64,000 nt of DNA from Rhodoplanes tepidamans (GTDB taxonomy: Bacteria > Pseudomonadota > Alphaproteobacteria > Rhizobiales > Xanthobacteraceae), in the NCBI RefSeq assembly GCF_030813915.1, contig NZ_JAUSUJ010000001.1:310001-374000 (forward strand), given 5' to 3'. This document shows positions 61,100 through 64,000 of this stretch, piece after piece. Within the stretch, counting starts at the first letter, position 1. Every line of letters starts with the position of its first letter. The notes beneath the pieces are model-generated. The model saw nothing but the letters and a program-made list of their open reading frames with translations. It was not told the origin of the DNA and did no database searches. The translations under genes and the position numbers were made by a program.

Positions 61100-62929
61100 G
61101 TGGACAACGCACTCTCCTTCGTCTTCGCCACACTCTGCGTGCTGGTGATCTGCTATCGATTCTACGGGGTCTTCTTCGTCCGCAAGGTGCTCGGCGCCGA
61201 CGACAGCGAGGTGACCCCGTCCCATGCGCTCGAGGACGGGCGCAACTACGTGCCCACCAAGACGTGGGTCAATGCCGGCCAGCACTTCGCGGCCATCGCG
61301 GCGGCCGGCCCGCTGGTCGGCCCGGTGCTCGCCGCGCAGTTCGGCTACATGCCGGGCTTCGTCTGGCTGCTCGCCGGCTGCGTGCTCGGCGGCGCCGTGC
61401 ACGACACCGTCGTGCTCTTCGCCTCGATGAAGCACAAGGGCACGTCGCTGTCCGAGGTCGCCAAGGCCGAGCTCGGCACCGTCGCCGGGTGGTGCACGGC
61501 GCTCGCCATGCTGTTCATCATCACCATCACGATGGCGGGCCTCTCGATGGTGGTCGTGCACGCGCTCGAGCGGAACCCGTGGGGCACCTTCGCGGTGTTC
61601 ATGACCATACCAATCGCGATCGCCGTCGGCCTGTTCGAGCGGCTGGGCGGCAACCACAAGATCGCCACCTGGTTCGGACTCGCCGCCATCCTGGCCTCGG
61701 TGCTGGCCGGACCCTACGTGCAGGAGAGCGCGCTCGGCGCCTGGTTCAGCTACAACCACGACACCGTCGCGATCGCGCTGCCGGCCTACGCCTTCCTCGC
61801 CTCGGCCCTGCCGGTGTGGCTGCTGCTCACGCCGCGCGGCTACCTGTCGAGCTTCATGAAGATCGGCGTGTTCGGCGCGCTGGTCGTCGGCGTCGTCTTC
61901 ATCAACCCGGAGATCCGCTTCCCGGCCTTCACGGACTTCATCCACGGCGGCGGCCCGGTGCTGTCCGGCCCGGTGTGGCCCTTCATCTCGATCACCATCG
62001 CGTGCGGCGCCATCTCGGGGTTCCACGCCTTCATCGGCTCCGGCACCACGCCGAAGCTGGTCGACAAGTGGAGCGACATCCTGCCGGTCGCCTTCGGCAT
62101 GATGCTGGTCGAGTGCATGGTCGCGGTGCTGGCCCTGATCGCCGCCACGGCGCTGCCGATGGCCGACTACTTCGCCATCAACGCCGCGCCCGAGGTGTTC
62201 GCCAAGCTCGGCATGCAGGTCGTCGAGCTCCCGCGGCTGCAACAGGAGATCGGCATGGATCTGGCCGGCCGCACCGGCGGCGCCGTGACGCTCGCGGTCG
62301 GCATGACCGAGATCTTCACCAAGGTGCCGTGGTTCTCGACGCTGGCGTCCTACTTCTTCCAGTTCGTCATCATGTTCGAGGCGGTGTTCATCCTCACGGC
62401 CATCGACAGCGGCACCCGCGTGTCGCGCTACCTGATCCAGGACATCGTCGGCGACCTGTGGGCCCCGATGAAGCGGCTCGACTGGGTGCCGGGCTCGATC
62501 GGCGCCTCGGTGCTGGCCTGCGTCCTGTGGGGTTACCTGCTCAACTCCGGCGACATCAACTCGGTGTGGGCGCTGTTCGGCGTGTCGAACCAGATGATGG
62601 CCTCGCTCGGCCTGATGATCGGCGCGACCATCATCCTGCGGCTCTCGGCGAAGCGGATCTACGCGCTCACCTGCCTGCTGCCGCTCGCCTACCTGTTCGT
62701 CACCGTCAACTACGCCGGCTGGTGGATGATCGCCAACGTCTACCTGAACCCGGCCGCGAAGGGCTACAACCCGGTCAATGCCGGCATCTCGGCCATCATG
62801 ATGGCGCTCGGCGTCGTCATCCTGGTCGCCTCGGTGAAGCGCTGGATCGCCATGTATCGGACCCAGCACCGGACCGACGGCTACGACCTCGGCGACGTGC
62901 CCGCCGAATACAAGGTGCCGGCCGAATGA
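61100..62929 (+). CDS. btsT: CstA/BtsT-family pyruvate/peptide transporter
   Basis: The 609-residue membrane protein has about 16 hydrophobic helices and the CstA signature KTWVNAGQHFAAIAAAGPLV, GPVLAAQFGYMPGFVWLLAG, VLGGAVHDTVVLFASM and GFHAFIGSGTTPKLVDKWSD. E. coli BtsT is a pyruvate/proton symporter; CstA is a pyruvate or peptide importer. At 609 residues it is shorter than E. coli BtsT/CstA (about 700). GTG start at 61100 with AAGGAT upstream. It is flanked by the LytS-type kinase and by the LytTR regulator on the opposite strand, the genes that typically control btsT. Confidence 0.92.
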   Translation: MDNALSFVFATLCVLVICYRFYGVFFVRKVLGADDSEVTPSHALEDGRNYVPTKTWVNAGQHFAAIAAAGPLVGPVLAAQFGYMPGFVWLLAGCVLGGAVHDTVVLFASMKHKGTSLSEVAKAELGTVAGWCTALAMLFIITITMAGLSMVVVHALERNPWGTFAVFMTIPIAIAVGLFERLGGNHKIATWFGLAAILASVLAGPYVQESALGAWFSYNHDTVAIALPAYAFLASALPVWLLLTPRGYLSSFMKIGVFGALVVGVVFINPEIRFPAFTDFIHGGGPVLSGPVWPFISITIACGAISGFHAFIGSGTTPKLVDKWSDILPVAFGMMLVECMVAVLALIAATALPMADYFAINAAPEVFAKLGMQVVELPRLQQEIGMDLAGRTGGAVTLAVGMTEIFTKVPWFSTLASYFFQFVIMFEAVFILTAIDSGTRVSRYLIQDIVGDLWAPMKRLDWVPGSIGASVLACVLWGYLLNSGDINSVWALFGVSNQMMASLGLMIGATIILRLSAKRIYALTCLLPLAYLFVTVNYAGWWMIANVYLNPAAKGYNPVNAGISAIMMALGVVILVASVKRWIAMYRTQHRTDGYDLGDVPAEYKVPAE

Positions 62930-62951
62930 GCCGGGCGACGTCGTGAGTCTC

Positions 62952-62985
62952 CGGCCGGTCCGCTCCGCGGGCCGGCCGTTTTCTT
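62952..62985 (+). terminator. Rho-independent terminator of the CstA/BtsT gene
   Basis: A 12-bp stem (CGGCCGGTCCGC/GCGGGCCGGCCG, one G-U) with a TCC loop is followed by TTTTCTTG, 23 bases after the stop. Confidence 0.8.
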
Positions 62986-63022
62986 GTGGGGGACAGGGCG
63001 GGAGAGCCGGCTTTGTTCCTGC

Positions 63023-63146
63023 CGTCATTCCGGGGCGCGGACCGCAGGTTCGCGAGCCCGGAATCCATACGCCCGGTCGCGGTGGCTCACGAAAGACAGG
63101 GGTTACGGGTCCCGGGCTCGTCGCTGACGCGACGCCCCGGGACGAG
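63023..63146. repeat. REP-type palindromic element, family C, copy 2
   Basis: CGTCATTCCGGGGCGCGGA at the left and CGACGCCCCGGGACGAG at the right form an outer inverted pair. The interior has GAGCCCGGAATCCATACG and GGTCGCGGTGGCTCACGA, matching blocks at 33811-33939. Confidence 0.7.
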
Positions 63147-63190
63147 GGAGTCGGAGAACGGGGGCGACGGTGCAGATGGAGAAGCTCGTC

Positions 63191-63907
63191 CTACCCGATT
63201 CCCAGCCGCTCCTTCAGGACGCCGAGGAAGCGGCGGCTCACCGGGATGGTGCGGCCGCCCACCGTGACGATGCTGGCGAGCCCGCCTTCGCCGAACGCGA
63301 TGTCGCGGATGCGGTCGGCATTGACCATGTACTGGCGATGGCAGCGCATCAACGGGGTGCGTTCCTCCAGGGTCCGCAGCGTCAGCTCGGTGAAGTGCTC
63401 CTCGCCGTCGGTGCCGAGGACGTAGACGCCGCTGGTCCGCGACACGATCGCCTCCACCTCGTCGATCTTCATCAGGCGGATGCGGTTGAGCCCGGTGCAG
63501 GGGATGTGACGCAGCGCCTGCGCGGCCTCGGCCGGCAGCGGCGGTGCGCCGGCGGCCGGCCGGCGCAGCCGGTCTAGCGTCTTGGCGATGCGGCCCTCCT
63601 GCACCGGCTTGAGCAGGTAGTCGAAGGCGTTCGCGTCGAAGGCGCGCAGCGCGTATTCCTCGTAGGCGGTGAGGAAGACGATGCGGGGCATGCGCTCGGG
63701 GTCGATCATGCCGAGCATCTCGAGCCCGGAGATGCGCGGCATCTGGATGTCGAGGAACACGGCGTCCGGCTGCAGCCGGTGGATGGCGGCGATGCCCTCG
63801 ACGGCGTTGGAGCACTCGCCGACGATCTCCACGTCGGCCTCGCGCGCGAGCAGCATGCCGAGCTCGGCGCGCGCCAGCTCCTCGTCGTCGATGATCAGGA
63901 TGCGCAT
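63191..63907 (-). CDS. btsR: LytTR-type response regulator (BtsR-like)
   Basis: The 238-residue regulator has a receiver domain (ILIIDDEELARAELGMLLAR; phosphorylation Asp in DAVFLDIQMPRISGLEM; YEEYALRAFDANAFDYLLKP) and a C-terminal LytTR DNA-binding domain (IRLMKIDEVEAIVSRTSGVY; RCHRQYMVNADRIRD; VSRRFLGVLKERLG). It pairs with the kinase at 59230 and presumably drives the transporter gene. It faces the transporter (convergent, 261-bp gap), so it is not in an operon with its kinase. Symbol by analogy to E. coli BtsR. Confidence 0.92.
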   Translation of the reverse strand: MRILIIDDEELARAELGMLLAREADVEIVGECSNAVEGIAAIHRLQPDAVFLDIQMPRISGLEMLGMIDPERMPRIVFLTAYEEYALRAFDANAFDYLLKPVQEGRIAKTLDRLRRPAAGAPPLPAEAAQALRHIPCTGLNRIRLMKIDEVEAIVSRTSGVYVLGTDGEEHFTELTLRTLEERTPLMRCHRQYMVNADRIRDIAFGEGGLASIVTVGGRTIPVSRRFLGVLKERLGIG

Positions 63908-64000
63908 GGCGGGGTCGGGATCCGGGCGATGGTCTCGCGCCGCCGGGCCGAGACGGCCGCGCGCGACGCGGTCGCGACCCTAGCACAGCGGCGCCGCGCG

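Overview
The window is a high-GC (about 70 percent) chromosomal segment of an alphaproteobacterium, most likely of the order Hyphomicrobiales (Nitrobacteraceae or Rhodoplanes-like; the genus is inference). Support comes from an orfA-pit phosphate locus with a PHO-box-like site, a plant/alphaproteobacterial class II DAHP synthase, polyhydroxybutyrate genes (phaB, phasin), FixK2/FNR-type boxes, many orphan Bug/TTT substrate-binding proteins, and dispersed REP-type palindromes. I see no phage, insertion sequence, CRISPR array or rRNA operon.

Layout. 1-16 kb is mostly housekeeping: the end of livF, a fumarylacetoacetate hydrolase-family enzyme, the DUF47-pit-NUDIX operon, galE and a WaaC-like heptosyltransferase, tRNA-Val, gph, rpiA, glutathione reductase, a VapBC locus whose antitoxin is broken, DAHP synthase, an outer-membrane barrel, HU and tRNA-Asp. 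16.6-19.9 kb holds a Bug protein and an amidohydrolase opposite an unusual LysR regulator with two DNA-binding domains. 19.9-25.9 kb is a tightly overlapping seven-gene operon (two periplasmic binding proteins, ABC permease, ATPase, NnrS-family membrane protein, two FmdE-like paralogues) of unknown substrate; this is the best candidate for an undescribed system. 26-29 kb has a DMT exporter, ribE-ribH-nusB and a small secreted protein.

29.7-40.7 kb carries a TetR regulator, phaB, a chemoreceptor, a CBS-domain protein divergent from a MaoC-phosphate acetyltransferase fusion with two tandem FixK-type boxes between them, two uncharacterised genes, pyrC and a cyclic-nucleotide-binding protein. 40.8-42.8 kb has a GT-C type membrane glycosyltransferase with an in-frame TAG near its apparent start. 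43-48.1 kb is a LysR-controlled catabolic operon (deacetylase-like protein, D-2-hydroxyacid dehydrogenase, HpaI-type aldolase, M20 amidohydrolase). A phasin with an upstream FixK-type box and a collagen-like secreted protein follow. 49.8-55.4 kb is a second acid-catabolism cluster (two Bug proteins, an enolase-superfamily enzyme, a tartrate/isopropylmalate-type dehydrogenase, a GntR regulator).

55.8-63.9 kb is a pyruvate-centred locus: pyruvate formate-lyase, its activase, a LytS/BtsS-type sensor kinase, a CstA/BtsT-type pyruvate/peptide transporter and a LytTR response regulator. With the phosphate acetyltransferase fusion, PHB genes and FixK-type boxes this suggests a bacterium that handles acetyl-CoA, pyruvate and redox balance under low oxygen. 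All functions are inferred from sequence reading alone; no database search was run.
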